Source: Rheinheimera sp.
Lineage (GTDB): Bacteria; Pseudomonadota; Gammaproteobacteria; Enterobacterales; Alteromonadaceae
DNA: 64,000 nt
Direction: 5' to 3'
Assembly (NCBI GenBank): GCA_003543135.1
Contig: DPJG01000021.1
Coordinates: 1-64,000, forward strand
The notes beneath the pieces are model-generated. The model had not been told where the DNA came from. It did not search any database and saw only the letters and a program-made list of their open reading frames with translations. Of the stretch, positions 27,963 to 38,322 are shown in pieces. A program made the position numbers and the translations under genes. The stretch's first letter is position 1; every line of letters starts with the position of its first letter.

Positions 27963-30900
27963 TGCAAAAACTGCAGCGTTTTGCGTTTTTATGCCTGCAC
28001 CATGGCTGGCCTTTGCTGGCCATGGCGCTGGTATTATTGGCCACAGTAGTGACTCTGCTGCGTCTTGGCCTGCCTTACGCTGAAGGTTATAAAACCGATA
28101 TTGAACAACTGATTGCCGACCGCTACGGTGCCAAAGTACAGATTGGCCAGCTCAGCGCCGGCTGGCAAAGCAGTGGCCCGGCTTTATTGCTGCAGCGGGT
28201 GGCAGTGCAGGACGGCAAGGGCCAACCCTTGTTACAGGTGGGCGAAACCCGGATCCGGCTGGATTTTTGGGGCAGCCTCAGCAGTTTGTCACTTAAAGCC
28301 GAACATTTTGAACTCAGCGGCCTGAAGTATCAGCTCGACAGCCGGCAGTTATTAACCCAAAAAACCGACAATAGCAGCGATGAGCCTTTGCTCGGCGCTG
28401 TGGAACAACTGTTATTCCGTCAGCTGAAAAACTTTACCCTGGTCGACAGCGAACTGCGGCTGAAAAGTGAATTTACCCCTGATATTGTCATCGCCATTTC
28501 GCGGCTGGCCTGGCGCAATGAAGGCCGCCGTCATCAAGGCTCAGGTGAAGTGGCTATTCATGGTGTGACCACCAATACCAGTTCTTTTGTACTTGATTTA
28601 TATGGTGATTCTTTAGCAAAAAGCCGTGGCCAGTTGTATTTGTCCAGCCGTGAGCTGGACGTATTGCCCTGGTTTGAACAGCTGCTGCCACAAAGTAAAA
28701 AACTCAGCCGCGCCGATATTAACTTTCAGGCCTGGGGTGATGTTGAAGCCGGCACCCTGCAACAAATACAAATTCAGCTGGCGCAAAACCGTTTGGTATG
28801 GCGCCATGAAGGAAAAACGGAGCAGCTGAGTCTGGGCCAGGGCCAATTGTTGTGGCGGCCAACAGCAAAAGGCTGGTTGTTGTCGTCATCGGCCTTAACT
28901 TTGCAAAGCGGCGAACAAAGCTGGCACGATTTACAGCTGCAGCTGTCGCATGAGCAAGGCGTTTACAGTGGCGCGCTGCAACAGTTTCAGTTGTCCGCCA
29001 TGGTGCCACTGGCGCGTTTATTGGCAGAAGATTTATCGGCGTTACAATCCATTCTGGCTTTTGAAGCTGACGCAAGGTTAACCCAGCTGGCGCTCAGACT
29101 CAGCGACAACGGCTGGTTTTTAGGTGGCGATTTTATTGATTTAACCTCAAAGCCGGTGGACGATGTGCCGGGTTTAACCGGCGTCAGCGGCCACTTTAGC
29201 GCCAGCAAAGATTATATCCGCCTTGATTTAACGGCGCAGGACGGTGAGCTGCGTTGGGGCGATGCTTTTAGCCGTGCCACCCCTTATCAGCAGCTCAGTG
29301 GGCAGCTCGAAGTGCTGCAGCAGGATGGCCAGTGGCGTGTGCAAATTCCAAGGCTGGCGCTGCGTCACCCTGAACTGGAGCTGGATGCCGAAATGGTGCT
29401 TGAGCTTGGTGATAAGGCTGGCATGACGCTGCTGGCTGAGCTGCGCTCTGTGCCTGTTGCCGACGCGCAGCATTATTTTCCGGTGCGGCATATGCCATCC
29501 TCTGTTATTGATTATCTGCGCCCGGCGCTTTTAAGCGGTAATATTCCGCACGCCAGAGTGTTGTGGCAGGGGGCTTTTGCTGATTTCCCTTATCGCGGTG
29601 GTGAAGGCAAGTTTCAGGCGTTAGCGCTGGTCGACAATGCTGAGTTTTCTTTTGATGCCAACTGGCCAGACATTAAACAGATGCGCGCTGAGCTGCTGTT
29701 TGAAAACGCCTCGATGCTGATCCAGAGCCAGGCCGGCTTGTTGTTTGAGCTGGAGCTCAATGACGGTGTCACCGCCAGTATTCCGGATTTATTTCACGCC
29801 GATAACCTGTTGATAGATATTCAAACCCAGACCAGAGCTGAAGGCGTGACCGCTTTAATGCTGGCATCGCCACTCAGTGGTTCAGTGGGAGCCACTTTAG
29901 ATTACCTCGGCGTAGATGGTTTAGTAGATGCCAAAGTCAGGCTGGATATTGGTTTAAAAGAAGCCGGTGTGGTGGCCCGTGGTGATGTCGACTTTTTTGC
30001 CAATAATTTGCATATCAAAGCCCCGGCAGTTGCGGTTGAGCAGGTCGAAGGACGGCTGAGTTTTATCAACGACCAAATCAGTAGCGAGCAGCTGAAACTG
30101 GTCAGTCAGGGCATCCCACTGCTTGCCAGTTTAAAAGGTGCGCAGCAGCAGGACGGGTATCAGCTGAATTTAACCGCCAAAGGTGAACATGAAACCGGCA
30201 AGCTGTTGGCCTTGGTGGCAGAACCCTGGCAGGAACTGGGCACAGGCACGGCATTTTTTGACTGGCAGCTGGATATCAAGTTGCCCGATGAAGGTTTTTC
30301 TTATCAATCAACTGTGCTGGTGGATTTAGCAGCGGCTGAGCTGCGCTTACCCGATCCTTTTGGCAAAACACCAGCTGATGGTGCCACTGTGCTGATCGAA
30401 GCCAAAGGCAATCAGCAAGGCTCGGATATCACGTTAAAATACGGTGATGCTTTGCGTTTTCTGGCGCGGCTGGAGCAGGACAGCGGCCAGATCAGCGCGG
30501 CTTTATTAAGCTTGGGCCAGGCCAGTGCGCAGCTTAAACCGGGTTTTGAAATTGAACTGGATTTGGCCAAAGCCGACTTTGTGCCCTGGCTGATGCTGAT
30601 CCAGCAACAAATCAACTCTGCCAGCGATGACAACAATATGATGCCGCCTTTGTCGCTGGTGAGCGGCAAAGTGGCCGAGCTGCATTTATTTGATGATGTG
30701 TTTTTGCATAAAACCCGTTTTAACCTGACGCCGGCCAAGGATCACTGGCTGCTCGATTTAACCGCCACCGAAGCCAAAGGGCAGCTCAAGCTGTTTCATG
30801 ATCTGCAAACTCAGGGCATTCAGGCCAACTTAGAGCGACTGGCCCTGGTATTTGCTGATCAGGAAGCCAAAGACTTAGCCGCAGCTGAGTTAAAAGCAGC

Positions 30901-32104
30901 GCTGTTACTGGACCCGGACAGTGCGGAAAAACCCGATTATGCCGCGCTGGAAGCTGAAGCTTTTGCCAAACTGACGCCGATGAACTGGTTGACCGAGTTA
31001 CCGCCGCTTGAAATCAGCTGTCAGCAATGCACCATCGGCCATTTCCGTTTGGGCGAGCTGAAGCTGAAAAGTGTCAGTGATGGCCAAAGCTGGACGCTGC
31101 AGCGTTTTAACAGCAATTACCAGGGCCACCGCTGGGACATTCGCGGTCAGTGGCAACGGGATCAGCACATAGGCCAGTCCAGTTTCAGCGGCAAGCTCAG
31201 CAGCCCATCTTTTGGTCAATTGCTCAGTGAATACGATATCAGCAGCAGTTTGGCCGGCAGTAAAGCAGAGCTGAGCTTTAGCGATATGGCCTGGCAGGGC
31301 GCGCCATTTCAGTGGAACCGTCATAGCCTGAATGGTGAGCTGAGCTGGCAGTTTGGCGATGGTTCTTTGTCGGATGTCAGCGACGGCGGTGCGCGGATAT
31401 TTTCGTTGTTAAGTTTAGATTCGCTGGTACGTAAACTCAGACTGGATTTTCGGGATGTGTTTGCCAAAGGTTTTTTCTTTAGCAAGATGAGCGGCAGCAT
31501 GACGCTGACCGAAGGTGTGGCTTATACCAATAATACCGAAGTGATTGGTGCCGCCGGTGACATTGAGATGCGTGGTTTTGCCAATTTAAAAGCACGTCAG
31601 CTGGATTATCAGATGAGCTTTTCGCCCAAAGTAACCTCCAGTATTCCGGTGATTCTGGCCTGGATGGTCAATCCGGTTTCTGGTGTAGCGGCTTATGCGC
31701 TGGACGAAATGTTCCAGTCAGCTGAAGTGATTTCAAAAATTAATTTTACTGTGACCGGCGATTTGGACAACCCTGTGGTCACCGAAGTGAAAAGGGACAG
31801 TAAACAAATTACCCTGCCCAAAACCACACCTGAAGCGCCCAATCCATTATTGCCCGTTGACCCGGCCGCGCCTGTGCCGCTCAACCGGGAGTTTTTACAG
31901 GAGCTGCCTGCGGCAACCAATAACGACAGCTTTCAGGCATTACCGCTGATGATAGAGGCGAAGCCGCAAGCTGAGCAACAAGCTGAGCCAAAGGCGAAGC
32001 CGGAAAATCAGCCAGAAGCTCAGCCGGCAGTGGATGAACCTGTGATTGAGCCTTCAGAAGCTCAGCAAAACCATAGTTATCAAAGCCAGCAGGAGCCAGT
32101 CTGA
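27962..32104 (+). CDS. yhdP: YhdP: AsmA-like envelope lipid-transport protein
   Basis: This is a 1380-residue protein with an N-terminal membrane helix (about 14-35), a long repetitive beta-rich periplasmic part (DUF3971/AsmA-like) and the conserved segment DGGARIFSLLSLDSLVRKL near residue 1145. E. coli YhdP, TamB and YdbH together carry phospholipids to the outer membrane. It is about 110 residues longer than E. coli YhdP. The last 75 or so residues are rich in Pro, Glu, Gln and Ala (repeated EAKPQAEQQAEPKA-type sequence), probably disordered. GTG 27962 overlaps the rng stop. Confidence 0.93.
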   Translation: MQKLQRFAFLCLHHGWPLLAMALVLLATVVTLLRLGLPYAEGYKTDIEQLIADRYGAKVQIGQLSAGWQSSGPALLLQRVAVQDGKGQPLLQVGETRIRLDFWGSLSSLSLKAEHFELSGLKYQLDSRQLLTQKTDNSSDEPLLGAVEQLLFRQLKNFTLVDSELRLKSEFTPDIVIAISRLAWRNEGRRHQGSGEVAIHGVTTNTSSFVLDLYGDSLAKSRGQLYLSSRELDVLPWFEQLLPQSKKLSRADINFQAWGDVEAGTLQQIQIQLAQNRLVWRHEGKTEQLSLGQGQLLWRPTAKGWLLSSSALTLQSGEQSWHDLQLQLSHEQGVYSGALQQFQLSAMVPLARLLAEDLSALQSILAFEADARLTQLALRLSDNGWFLGGDFIDLTSKPVDDVPGLTGVSGHFSASKDYIRLDLTAQDGELRWGDAFSRATPYQQLSGQLEVLQQDGQWRVQIPRLALRHPELELDAEMVLELGDKAGMTLLAELRSVPVADAQHYFPVRHMPSSVIDYLRPALLSGNIPHARVLWQGAFADFPYRGGEGKFQALALVDNAEFSFDANWPDIKQMRAELLFENASMLIQSQAGLLFELELNDGVTASIPDLFHADNLLIDIQTQTRAEGVTALMLASPLSGSVGATLDYLGVDGLVDAKVRLDIGLKEAGVVARGDVDFFANNLHIKAPAVAVEQVEGRLSFINDQISSEQLKLVSQGIPLLASLKGAQQQDGYQLNLTAKGEHETGKLLALVAEPWQELGTGTAFFDWQLDIKLPDEGFSYQSTVLVDLAAAELRLPDPFGKTPADGATVLIEAKGNQQGSDITLKYGDALRFLARLEQDSGQISAALLSLGQASAQLKPGFEIELDLAKADFVPWLMLIQQQINSASDDNNMMPPLSLVSGKVAELHLFDDVFLHKTRFNLTPAKDHWLLDLTATEAKGQLKLFHDLQTQGIQANLERLALVFADQEAKDLAAAELKAALLLDPDSAEKPDYAALEAEAFAKLTPMNWLTELPPLEISCQQCTIGHFRLGELKLKSVSDGQSWTLQRFNSNYQGHRWDIRGQWQRDQHIGQSSFSGKLSSPSFGQLLSEYDISSSLAGSKAELSFSDMAWQGAPFQWNRHSLNGELSWQFGDGSLSDVSDGGARIFSLLSLDSLVRKLRLDFRDVFAKGFFFSKMSGSMTLTEGVAYTNNTEVIGAAGDIEMRGFANLKARQLDYQMSFSPKVTSSIPVILAWMVNPVSGVAAYALDEMFQSAEVISKINFTVTGDLDNPVVTEVKRDSKQITLPKTTPEAPNPLLPVDPAAPVPLNREFLQELPAATNNDSFQALPLMIEAKPQAEQQAEPKAKPENQPEAQPAVDEPVIEPSEAQQNHSYQSQQEPV

Positions 32105-32979
32105 TGAACCAGAGCCCGACCTCAGCGCACAAAGTGGTAACAACTCAGTGGCGACTGGTGGCGCTGCAAATGTGTAGTCAGCCTGATGCAAAGCAAAACC
32201 TTCAGGCGATTCGGACGCAGTTGCAGGCACTTGCCCAAAAACCAGCAGGGCTACCACAGCTGGTGGTGCTGCCCGAAGGAGCTTTATGTTTTGATGGTGC
32301 GACCGATGCGAACTTAGAGTTGCAGGAGCCGTTAGGTCTGGGCCCGCTGCAACAGCAATTGGCGGCACTGGCGACAGAGTTTGACACTTATCTGCTGGTG
32401 GGCACCTTGCCAACCACCACCAGCGATCCTCAGCGTTTTGCTGCCAGCAGCCTGTTGTTTACACCAGCTGGCAAGCTGATTGCCGATTATCAGAAAATTC
32501 ATTTATTTGATGCTGCAGTGGCCGACAGCACAGGTCGTTATCTGGAGTCGGCGAAAACCCAGGCTGGTAATAAAGTGACAGTGGCCGATTTAGGCGAGCT
32601 GAAGCTGGGCCTGGCCATTTGTTACGATATGCGTTTTCCGGGTCTGTTTCAGGCGCAGCGCAAAGCAGGCATGAATGTGCTGGCGCTGCCTTCTGCCTTT
32701 ACCACAGTGACGGGCGAGGCACATTGGCATACACTGCTCAGAGCACGCGCCATTGAAAACCAGTGTTTTGTCATAGCGCCGGCGCAAACCGGCACTCATG
32801 CCAATGGCCGCCAGACTTATGGCCACAGTTTAATTATCGACCCCTGGGGTGTGGTGGTGGCCGATGCCGGCACTGCCGTGGGGGCAATCAGTGTTGATAT
32901 TGATTTACAACAAGTTTTTAGTCTTCGTCAGCGCATGCCGCTGGCTGAGCATAACCGTTTTTTAAGTGAGCTTTTATGA
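32104..32979 (+). CDS. Nit-type carbon-nitrogen hydrolase (probable deaminated glutathione amidase)
   Basis: This 291-residue nitrilase-superfamily protein has its Glu-Lys-Cys triad visible as E58 (VVLPEGA), K131 (DYQKIHLFD) and C173 ([11 protein letters not shown]). The subgroup is Nit1/Nit2-like, which hydrolyses deaminated glutathione or related omega-amides. The same gene stands between yhdP and tldD in many gammaproteobacteria. It overlaps yhdP and tldD by 1 and 4 bases, so these genes are one transcription unit. Confidence 0.9.
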   Translation: MNQSPTSAHKVVTTQWRLVALQMCSQPDAKQNLQAIRTQLQALAQKPAGLPQLVVLPEGALCFDGATDANLELQEPLGLGPLQQQLAALATEFDTYLLVGTLPTTTSDPQRFAASSLLFTPAGKLIADYQKIHLFDAAVADSTGRYLESAKTQAGNKVTVADLGELKLGLAICYDMRFPGLFQAQRKAGMNVLALPSAFTTVTGEAHWHTLLRARAIENQCFVIAPAQTGTHANGRQTYGHSLIIDPWGVVVADAGTAVGAISVDIDLQQVFSLRQRMPLAEHNRFLSELL

Positions 32980-34433
32980 ATAATGCCGTCATTATGCAGA
33001 CCGTTGAACAGAACCTGATTGAGGCCAGTGACTTAACTGCCGCCGATCTGAATCAGACTTTGGGTTATCTGTTTTCACATCAGCTGGATTATGCCGATTT
33101 ATATTTTCAGTCCAGCGTGCATGAATCCTGGGTGCTGGAAGATGGTCTGGTGAAAGACGGCTCTTTTAATATTGAAAGAGGGGTTGGGGTTCGGGCCATC
33201 AGCGGTGAAAAAACCGGTTTTGCTTATGCCGACGACATCTCAGCCGCGGCGTTAAAGCAGGCGGCCAGTGCCGCCCGTGGTATTGCTGCTGTGGGTCAGC
33301 AGGGCCAGGTGCAGGCGTTTAAAAAATCCGGCAACAGCCAGATTTACCTGCCGGTGGAGCCGCTGCAAAGCCTTGGTAACACTGAAAAAGTAGCGCTTTT
33401 GCACCAGATTGAAGCTTTTATTCGCAGCCTCGATGCCAAAGCAGAACAGGTGATGGTGAGCTTGTCCGGTGTCTATGAAGAAGTGCTGGTAGCTGCCAGC
33501 GACGGAACTTACGCTTCTGATATCCGCCCGCTGGTGCGGCTGAATTGTTCGGTGTTATTAAACGACAACGGCCGGCGTGAGCGCGGTGGTGCCGGTGGTG
33601 GTGGCCGCACCGACTACAGTTATTTTTCTGAACTGGTGAACGGTGAACCCCGCTGGATGGGTTATGCCCGCGAAGCGGTGCGTCAGGCGCAGGTGAATTT
33701 ATTGGCGGTAGATGCGCCGGCCGGTATGATGCCGGTGGTGCTGGGTTCAGGCTGGCCAGGAGTGTTGTTACACGAAGCGGTGGGTCATGGCCTGGAAGGG
33801 GATTTTAACCGCAAAGGGGCTTCAACTTTTTCCGGCCGTATTGGCGAGCAAGTGGCGTCCAAACACTGCACCATTGTGGATGATGGCACTTTGGCGCATC
33901 GCCGTGGTTCAATGAATATTGATGATGAAGGCACAAAGAGTCAGCATAACGTGCTGATTGAAAAAGGCATTCTGAAAGGTTATATCCAGGATAAACACAA
34001 TGCCATGCTGATGAATGTGGCGCCGACCGGCAATGGCCGGCGTGAATCTTTTGCCCATTTGCCCATGCCACGGATGACCAATACCTATATGCTGGCCGGT
34101 GACTATGAGCCGGAAGAAATTATTGCATCGGTGAAAAAAGGCATTTATGCGCCGAACTTTGGTGGTGGTCAGGTAGATATTACCAGCGGTAAGTTTGTGT
34201 TTTCAGCGTCAGAAGCTTATCTGATTGAAGATGGCAAAATTACCACCCCCATCAAAGGCGCGACCTTAATTGGTAATGGCCCTGAAGCCATGCAGCAGGT
34301 GTCGATGGTGGGGAACGATCTGGCGCTGGACACTGGCGTTGGCGTTTGTGGCAAACAAGGCCAGAGTGTGCCTGTAGGTGTGGGTCAGCCAACCTTAAAA
34401 CTCGATGGCATGACAGTGGGCGGCACTGCCTGA
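32976..34433 (+). CDS. tldD: TldD: metallopeptidase subunit
   Basis: This 485-residue protein carries the zinc motif HExxxH as H266, E267 and H271 in [13 protein letters not shown]. TldD forms a heterodimeric peptidase with TldE/PmbA, whose gene is at 38323 in this window; the pair processes microcins and degrades small peptides such as CcdA fragments. The first 20 residues could be trimmed to an internal ATG at 32994. It is the last gene of the mre-to-tldD series; a terminator follows. Confidence 0.96.
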   Translation: MNNAVIMQTVEQNLIEASDLTAADLNQTLGYLFSHQLDYADLYFQSSVHESWVLEDGLVKDGSFNIERGVGVRAISGEKTGFAYADDISAAALKQAASAARGIAAVGQQGQVQAFKKSGNSQIYLPVEPLQSLGNTEKVALLHQIEAFIRSLDAKAEQVMVSLSGVYEEVLVAASDGTYASDIRPLVRLNCSVLLNDNGRRERGGAGGGGRTDYSYFSELVNGEPRWMGYAREAVRQAQVNLLAVDAPAGMMPVVLGSGWPGVLLHEAVGHGLEGDFNRKGASTFSGRIGEQVASKHCTIVDDGTLAHRRGSMNIDDEGTKSQHNVLIEKGILKGYIQDKHNAMLMNVAPTGNGRRESFAHLPMPRMTNTYMLAGDYEPEEIIASVKKGIYAPNFGGGQVDITSGKFVFSASEAYLIEDGKITTPIKGATLIGNGPEAMQQVSMVGNDLALDTGVGVCGKQGQSVPVGVGQPTLKLDGMTVGGTA

Positions 34434-34450
34434 TTTATTTGGCCATGCGC

Positions 34451-34479
34451 AAAAAAAGCCAGCAATAGCTGGCTTTTTT
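34451..34479. terminator. Bidirectional terminator between tldD and the DUF4124 gene
   Basis: The stem GCCAGC-AATA-GCTGGC (34458-34473) is flanked by seven A on one side and six T on the other, so it can end transcripts from both strands: tldD from the left and the DUF4124 gene from the right. Confidence 0.9.
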
Positions 34480-34551
34480 GTTGTTTGTCTTGCTGTTGAG
34501 GTGCTATTGGTTAACACAAAAAGCGCATCAAAAGCTTCGCCACTTGGCCGC

Positions 34552-35028
34552 TTAAGGCTGGGTTTTGTCCAGCTGCTGTTGTAACTGCAAAATCTCGCCA
34601 TCTAGAGATTTAATTTCAGTGTCGTAGGCCTGCACCACAGCGGCCATCTCCTGCGCCAGACTTTGCAGATAATTGGCGCCTGCCACTTCGTTGTTTTTCA
34701 CTGTCATTTGTTTGTCGCGAATGGCGTTCATTTCTTTATTACGTTCCGCAATTTTGTCTTCTTTCTTTTTCGTCAGCTGCTGAATTTTGCGTTTCAGTTG
34801 CCGCTGCTGAATATAAACATCAACCTCATCTGGGTCTTTTTTTACCACGACTGTGGGTTTACTTTCCCGCTGCTGGCCAACTGTGGTGTAGTCGGTGGTT
34901 TGGGCGTCCTGACCACAAGGGGTTTGACTAAAGGTGGTGACACCGTCTTTTTCACATTTATACACAGCGGCTTGTGCACCTGGCAGGGTACAAGCCAGCA
35001 TAAAAGCCAAAACTTGAACTGTTTTCAT
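34552..35028 (-). CDS. DUF4124-domain exported protein
   Basis: The protein is about 158 residues with a signal peptide (MKTVQVLAFMLACTLPGAQA, cleavage before AVYKC). A DUF4124 domain follows, with the VYKCEKDG, TTFSQTPCG pattern and two cysteines, then a charged coiled coil (about 85-150). Function of the family is unknown; it is envelope-located. ATG 35028 gives the best signal peptide; ATG 35040 adds four residues. Confidence 0.8.
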   Translation of the reverse strand: MKTVQVLAFMLACTLPGAQAAVYKCEKDGVTTFSQTPCGQDAQTTDYTTVGQQRESKPTVVVKKDPDEVDVYIQQRQLKRKIQQLTKKKEDKIAERNKEMNAIRDKQMTVKNNEVAGANYLQSLAQEMAAVVQAYDTEIKSLDGEILQLQQQLDKTQP

Positions 35029-35295
35029 AAATACAAACATCAGGGTTGGAGGTTAGATTGCTGGCGCCGAGTATGGCATATTCCCGTCTGGCGCTTAAGT
35101 TTTTTGTCTGGTTGCTGCCGGAACCGCCGTTATTTTTCCGGAACTTCGGGCGAAAAAAAGCGCGCAACAACGCCAACCTTTTGCCTAAGCAGGCTATTTC
35201 GCACATAATAGCCCGACTATAACAACGCAGAGACTTCCGTTATCTCGCTGTCAGCCGCAACCTGGCTGCTTTATCCACGAGAACAGATCGCACTT

Positions 35296-36642
35296 ATGTT
35301 ACAAAATTTGCTGAACAAACGCCGTCTGGCGGCCTTATCCCGAACCGCTATTGATGCTGCTGCAGTGCAGGTATTTTGTTCTGCCACTGAATATAAAGAG
35401 CGGGTGCTGTGCCTGATAGCACAAGCGCGTCAGCGTATTGTGATCACAGCTTTGTACTTACAGGCCGACGAGGCTGGTGAACAAATTTTGCGGGCCTTGT
35501 ATCAGGCCAAACAACAGAACCCGGCGCTGGATGTACGGGTGTATGTGGATTTTCACCGGGCCCGCCGTGGTTTGATTGGTCAGAGTGGCGGCCGCACCAA
35601 TGCCGACTTCTACCGTGCTATTGCCGCTGAATATAAAGAACAAATTTTAATTTATGGCGTGCCGGTGAAAAAGCGCGAACTTTTTGGTGTGTTGCACTTA
35701 AAAGGTTTTGTGTTTGATGACAGCCTGTTTTATAGCGGTGCTTCACTGAACAATATTTATCTGGCCGAACAGCAGCGTTACCGTGCCGACCGTTATCTGC
35801 AGATTGACAATAAACAGCTGGCCGATGCATTTGCCGCTGGCCATCAGGAAGCATTGGGTAATCTGGATGTAGTGCAGAGTTTGCTGGCACCGGAGCAGGA
35901 CATAGCCCAGGCCTATAAAACAGCACACCGCAGCTGGTTAAAACATGCCCGTAGTTGCCGTTATTTGCTCAAAGGTCAGTCGCAGCCCGGGCCATTAAAT
36001 GCCAGCTTGCTGATGGGGATGGGGCGGCTGAATAACCAGCTGAATCAAAGCATTCTGGCGATGCTGGCGCTGGCCGAACGCGAAGTGTTAATTTACACCC
36101 CTTATTTTAATCCGCCGCCAGTGTTGGCCAAAGCGCTGCGCAAATGTTTAAAACGCGGTGTGAAACTTTGTATTGTGGTCGGTGATAAAACGGCCAACGA
36201 CTTTTATATTCCGCCCGGGCAAAAGTTTAACCGTATTGGTGGTTTACCTTATCTGTACGAAACTATTTTGCGCAAGTTTGTGAAAAACAACCAAAAATTC
36301 ATTGATGCCGGTTTGCTTGATGTGCGGTTATGGCGCCATGAAGACAACAGTTATCATCTCAAAGGTATCAGTGTGGATGGCGTGCGGCATTTGTTTACCG
36401 GCCACAACCTGAATCCCCGTGCTTTTGCGCTGGATTTTGAAAATGGCATTCTGGTAGACGACGAGCTGGGACAGCTGCAGCCACAACTGCAGCATGAACA
36501 ACAGATTATTCTGGCCAATACCAGCACCATCCGTCATTACACCCAGATAGAAATGATGCGGGACTACCCTGAGCAGGTGAAAAAGCTGCTCAGCAAAATC
36601 AAAGGGGTAGGCGTCGATTTAGTGTTAAAGCGGCTGATTTAA
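35296..36642 (+). CDS. pssA: PssA: phosphatidylserine synthase
   Basis: This 448-residue protein is very similar in length and pattern to E. coli PssA (451). It has two phospholipase-D type HxKxxxxD motifs: H134-K136-D141 in HLKGFVFDD and H354-K356-D361 in HLKGISVD. The segment VGDKTANDFYIP is also diagnostic. It makes phosphatidylserine from CDP-diacylglycerol and L-serine at the membrane surface, the first committed step to phosphatidylethanolamine. Confidence 0.95.
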   Translation: MLQNLLNKRRLAALSRTAIDAAAVQVFCSATEYKERVLCLIAQARQRIVITALYLQADEAGEQILRALYQAKQQNPALDVRVYVDFHRARRGLIGQSGGRTNADFYRAIAAEYKEQILIYGVPVKKRELFGVLHLKGFVFDDSLFYSGASLNNIYLAEQQRYRADRYLQIDNKQLADAFAAGHQEALGNLDVVQSLLAPEQDIAQAYKTAHRSWLKHARSCRYLLKGQSQPGPLNASLLMGMGRLNNQLNQSILAMLALAEREVLIYTPYFNPPPVLAKALRKCLKRGVKLCIVVGDKTANDFYIPPGQKFNRIGGLPYLYETILRKFVKNNQKFIDAGLLDVRLWRHEDNSYHLKGISVDGVRHLFTGHNLNPRAFALDFENGILVDDELGQLQPQLQHEQQIILANTSTIRHYTQIEMMRDYPEQVKKLLSKIKGVGVDLVLKRLI

Positions 36643-36657
36643 TCAGCCGTTTTTTTT
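36631..36657 (+). terminator. pssA terminator overlapping the stop codon
   Basis: CGGCTGATT and AATCAGCCG form a near-perfect hairpin around the pssA TAA, followed by eight T. A typical intrinsic terminator that uses the last codons of the gene. Confidence 0.88.
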
Positions 36658-36743
36658 GATAAACACAATCTGGCGGATGATTTGACAAGAGTTGCCGTCA
36701 CTTTACAGAGCGGCAGAGAGAGCCGGACGCTTTTGGAGGCATA

Positions 36744-37550
36744 ATGCAAAAACTGGCAATTTATCAGGTGGATGCTTTTACCAACCAACGCTTTAGTGGC
36801 AATGCCGCAGCTGTGGTGCCGCTCAGTGCCTGGCTCGGTGACACTGAACTGCTGGCGATAGCACAGGAAAACAATCTGTCGGAAACAGCATATTTGCTTG
36901 AACTTGCTGATGGCCATTATTTTATCCGTTGGTTTTCACCTATCACTGAAATTGATTTTTGTGGCCACGCCACCCTGGCTTCGGCTTTTGTGTTGTTTCA
37001 GTTAAAGCCTGAACTCACGGAACTTAGGTTTAGCACCAAAGTTGTTGGCGATTTAACGGTAAAAAAACAAGGCGACTGGCTGCAGATGAATTTCCCAGAG
37101 CGCCCTGCGTTGCCGGTGGCTGATGTGCCTGCTGCTTTATTAAAAGGTCTTGGTGCCACGCCTGTGCAAGTGCTGCAAAGTGAGCAGGCCTGGTTTGCGG
37201 TTTATCAAGACGCTGCCACTGTGACCGCTTTAACACCGGACATGCAGTTATTAAAACAGCTTGGCCCCTGGGATGTGGTGGTGACTGCACCAGGCACTGG
37301 TTTTGCAGAAGGCCAATACGATTTTGTCAGCCGTTATTTTTGGCCGGCCAATGGTGGTGATGAAGATCCGGTCACAGGCTCTATTCACGCCGGATTGGCG
37401 CCTTATTGGGCGGCGCAGCTGGGTAAAACTGAGCTGCTGGCTTATCAGGCATCCAAACGCGGTGGTGTATTGCGCTGTGAATTACAACAAGACAGAGTGC
37501 TGGTATCGGGGCAAGCGGTGATGTATCTGCAGGGGCAAATTCAGCTGTAG
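36744..37550 (+). CDS. PhzF-family protein
   Basis: This is a 268-residue member of the PhzF/diaminopimelate-epimerase fold. It shows QVDAFTNQRFSGNAAAVV at the N-terminus, the conserved active-site Glu in ENNLSETAYL (near residue 45), the FCGHATLAS segment near residue 70, and GSIHAGLAPYWA near 215. PhzF itself isomerises a phenazine precursor; most homologues outside phenazine clusters, such as this one, have unknown substrates. No phenazine genes are nearby. ATG 36744 follows TTGGAGG. Confidence 0.88.
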   Translation: MQKLAIYQVDAFTNQRFSGNAAAVVPLSAWLGDTELLAIAQENNLSETAYLLELADGHYFIRWFSPITEIDFCGHATLASAFVLFQLKPELTELRFSTKVVGDLTVKKQGDWLQMNFPERPALPVADVPAALLKGLGATPVQVLQSEQAWFAVYQDAATVTALTPDMQLLKQLGPWDVVVTAPGTGFAEGQYDFVSRYFWPANGGDEDPVTGSIHAGLAPYWAAQLGKTELLAYQASKRGGVLRCELQQDRVLVSGQAVMYLQGQIQL

Positions 37551-37584
37551 CTTTTAAACAACTGCTTAAGCCGTTGCTTCAAAA

Positions 37585-37616
37585 TAAAAAACGCCTGATT
37601 TATCAGACGTTTTTTA
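37585..37616. terminator. Bidirectional terminator between the phzF-family gene and darP
   Basis: ACG-CTGAT pairs with ATCAG-CGT (one mismatch), flanked by an A-run and a T-run. The genes on both sides converge here, so it can serve both. Confidence 0.85.
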
Positions 37617-37658
37617 TTGGTGCTTAGCCCTGCAGTGTTCAGAGGGCAACAGCCTTCA

Positions 37659-38186
37659 TTATTCTTCCAGAATAAAAGGTTTGATCAGCTGAAACAGCTC
37701 GCGGAAAGCTTTAGGCGGCTGGTTTTTTTCCTGTTCTTTTTTGGCGTTACGAATAAGCGTGCGCAGCTGCTGTACATCCACCTCAGGGTATTCAGCCACA
37801 AATTCGGTCAGGGCGTCGTTGCTGGCAATCAGCTTGTCGCGCCAGTCTTCCACCAGGTGGAATTTGCGGGTCGCGGCCTGGTTGGTATTACGCACCACAG
37901 CCAAAGCCCGTTGCAAAGGTTCTAAATCGCGGGTGCGCATTAAGCGGCCGATAAACTGAATATGACGGCGCAAGGCTTCATGTTTACGCACCAGCTTGTC
38001 AGCCAGTTGCAGCGCGTCCAGTAATTCGGCATCCAGCGGGAGTTTAGCGCGGTTGGCGGCACTTAAGGCAACCAGCTCTTCACCCAGTTCCTGCAGGGCC
38101 TGCATTTCTTTTTTGATCTGAGTTTTGCTTTTGCCTTCTTCGCGGTCCCAGTCGTCGCCATGGGTAAAATCGGTAATATCTGCCAT
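37659..38186 (-). CDS. darP: DarP (YjgA): 50S ribosome biogenesis protein
   Basis: The protein is about 175 residues, from the YjgA/DUF615 family, with the pattern KSKTQIKKEMQALQELG at the N-terminus and RRHIQFIGRLMR in the middle. E. coli DarP binds late 50S intermediates and helps 23S rRNA folding. The start at ATG 38186 (MADITDF) is preferred; the frame is open to 38444 but that extension lies in the pmbA promoter. It is divergent from pmbA, as in E. coli. Confidence 0.93.
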   Translation of the reverse strand: MADITDFTHGDDWDREEGKSKTQIKKEMQALQELGEELVALSAANRAKLPLDAELLDALQLADKLVRKHEALRRHIQFIGRLMRTRDLEPLQRALAVVRNTNQAATRKFHLVEDWRDKLIASNDALTEFVAEYPEVDVQQLRTLIRNAKKEQEKNQPPKAFRELFQLIKPFILEE

Positions 38187-38322
38187 AAGTCTGTTTTTTC
38201 CACCATAAAATTGCGGCAAGTATATCAAAAAAGCCCTGCTGCGTCGCATTGAAGCTGCGGCAGGGTTGGCAAGGCTGTGATAAGCTTGCGCCAAAGCGTG
38301 ACAAACGGAAATAAAATCAGCG
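38187..38322. promoter_or_regulatory. Divergent promoter region of darP and pmbA
   Basis: These 136 bases must hold promoters for both genes. A hairpin (CCCTGCTGC with GCGGCAGGG) lies at about 38234-38262. No -35/-10 pair is clear enough to name. Confidence 0.45.

Noticed and set aside
36744-37550. Phenazine biosynthesis
   Set aside because: Only a PhzF-family gene is present; no other phenazine genes are near, and most such homologues have other or unknown roles.
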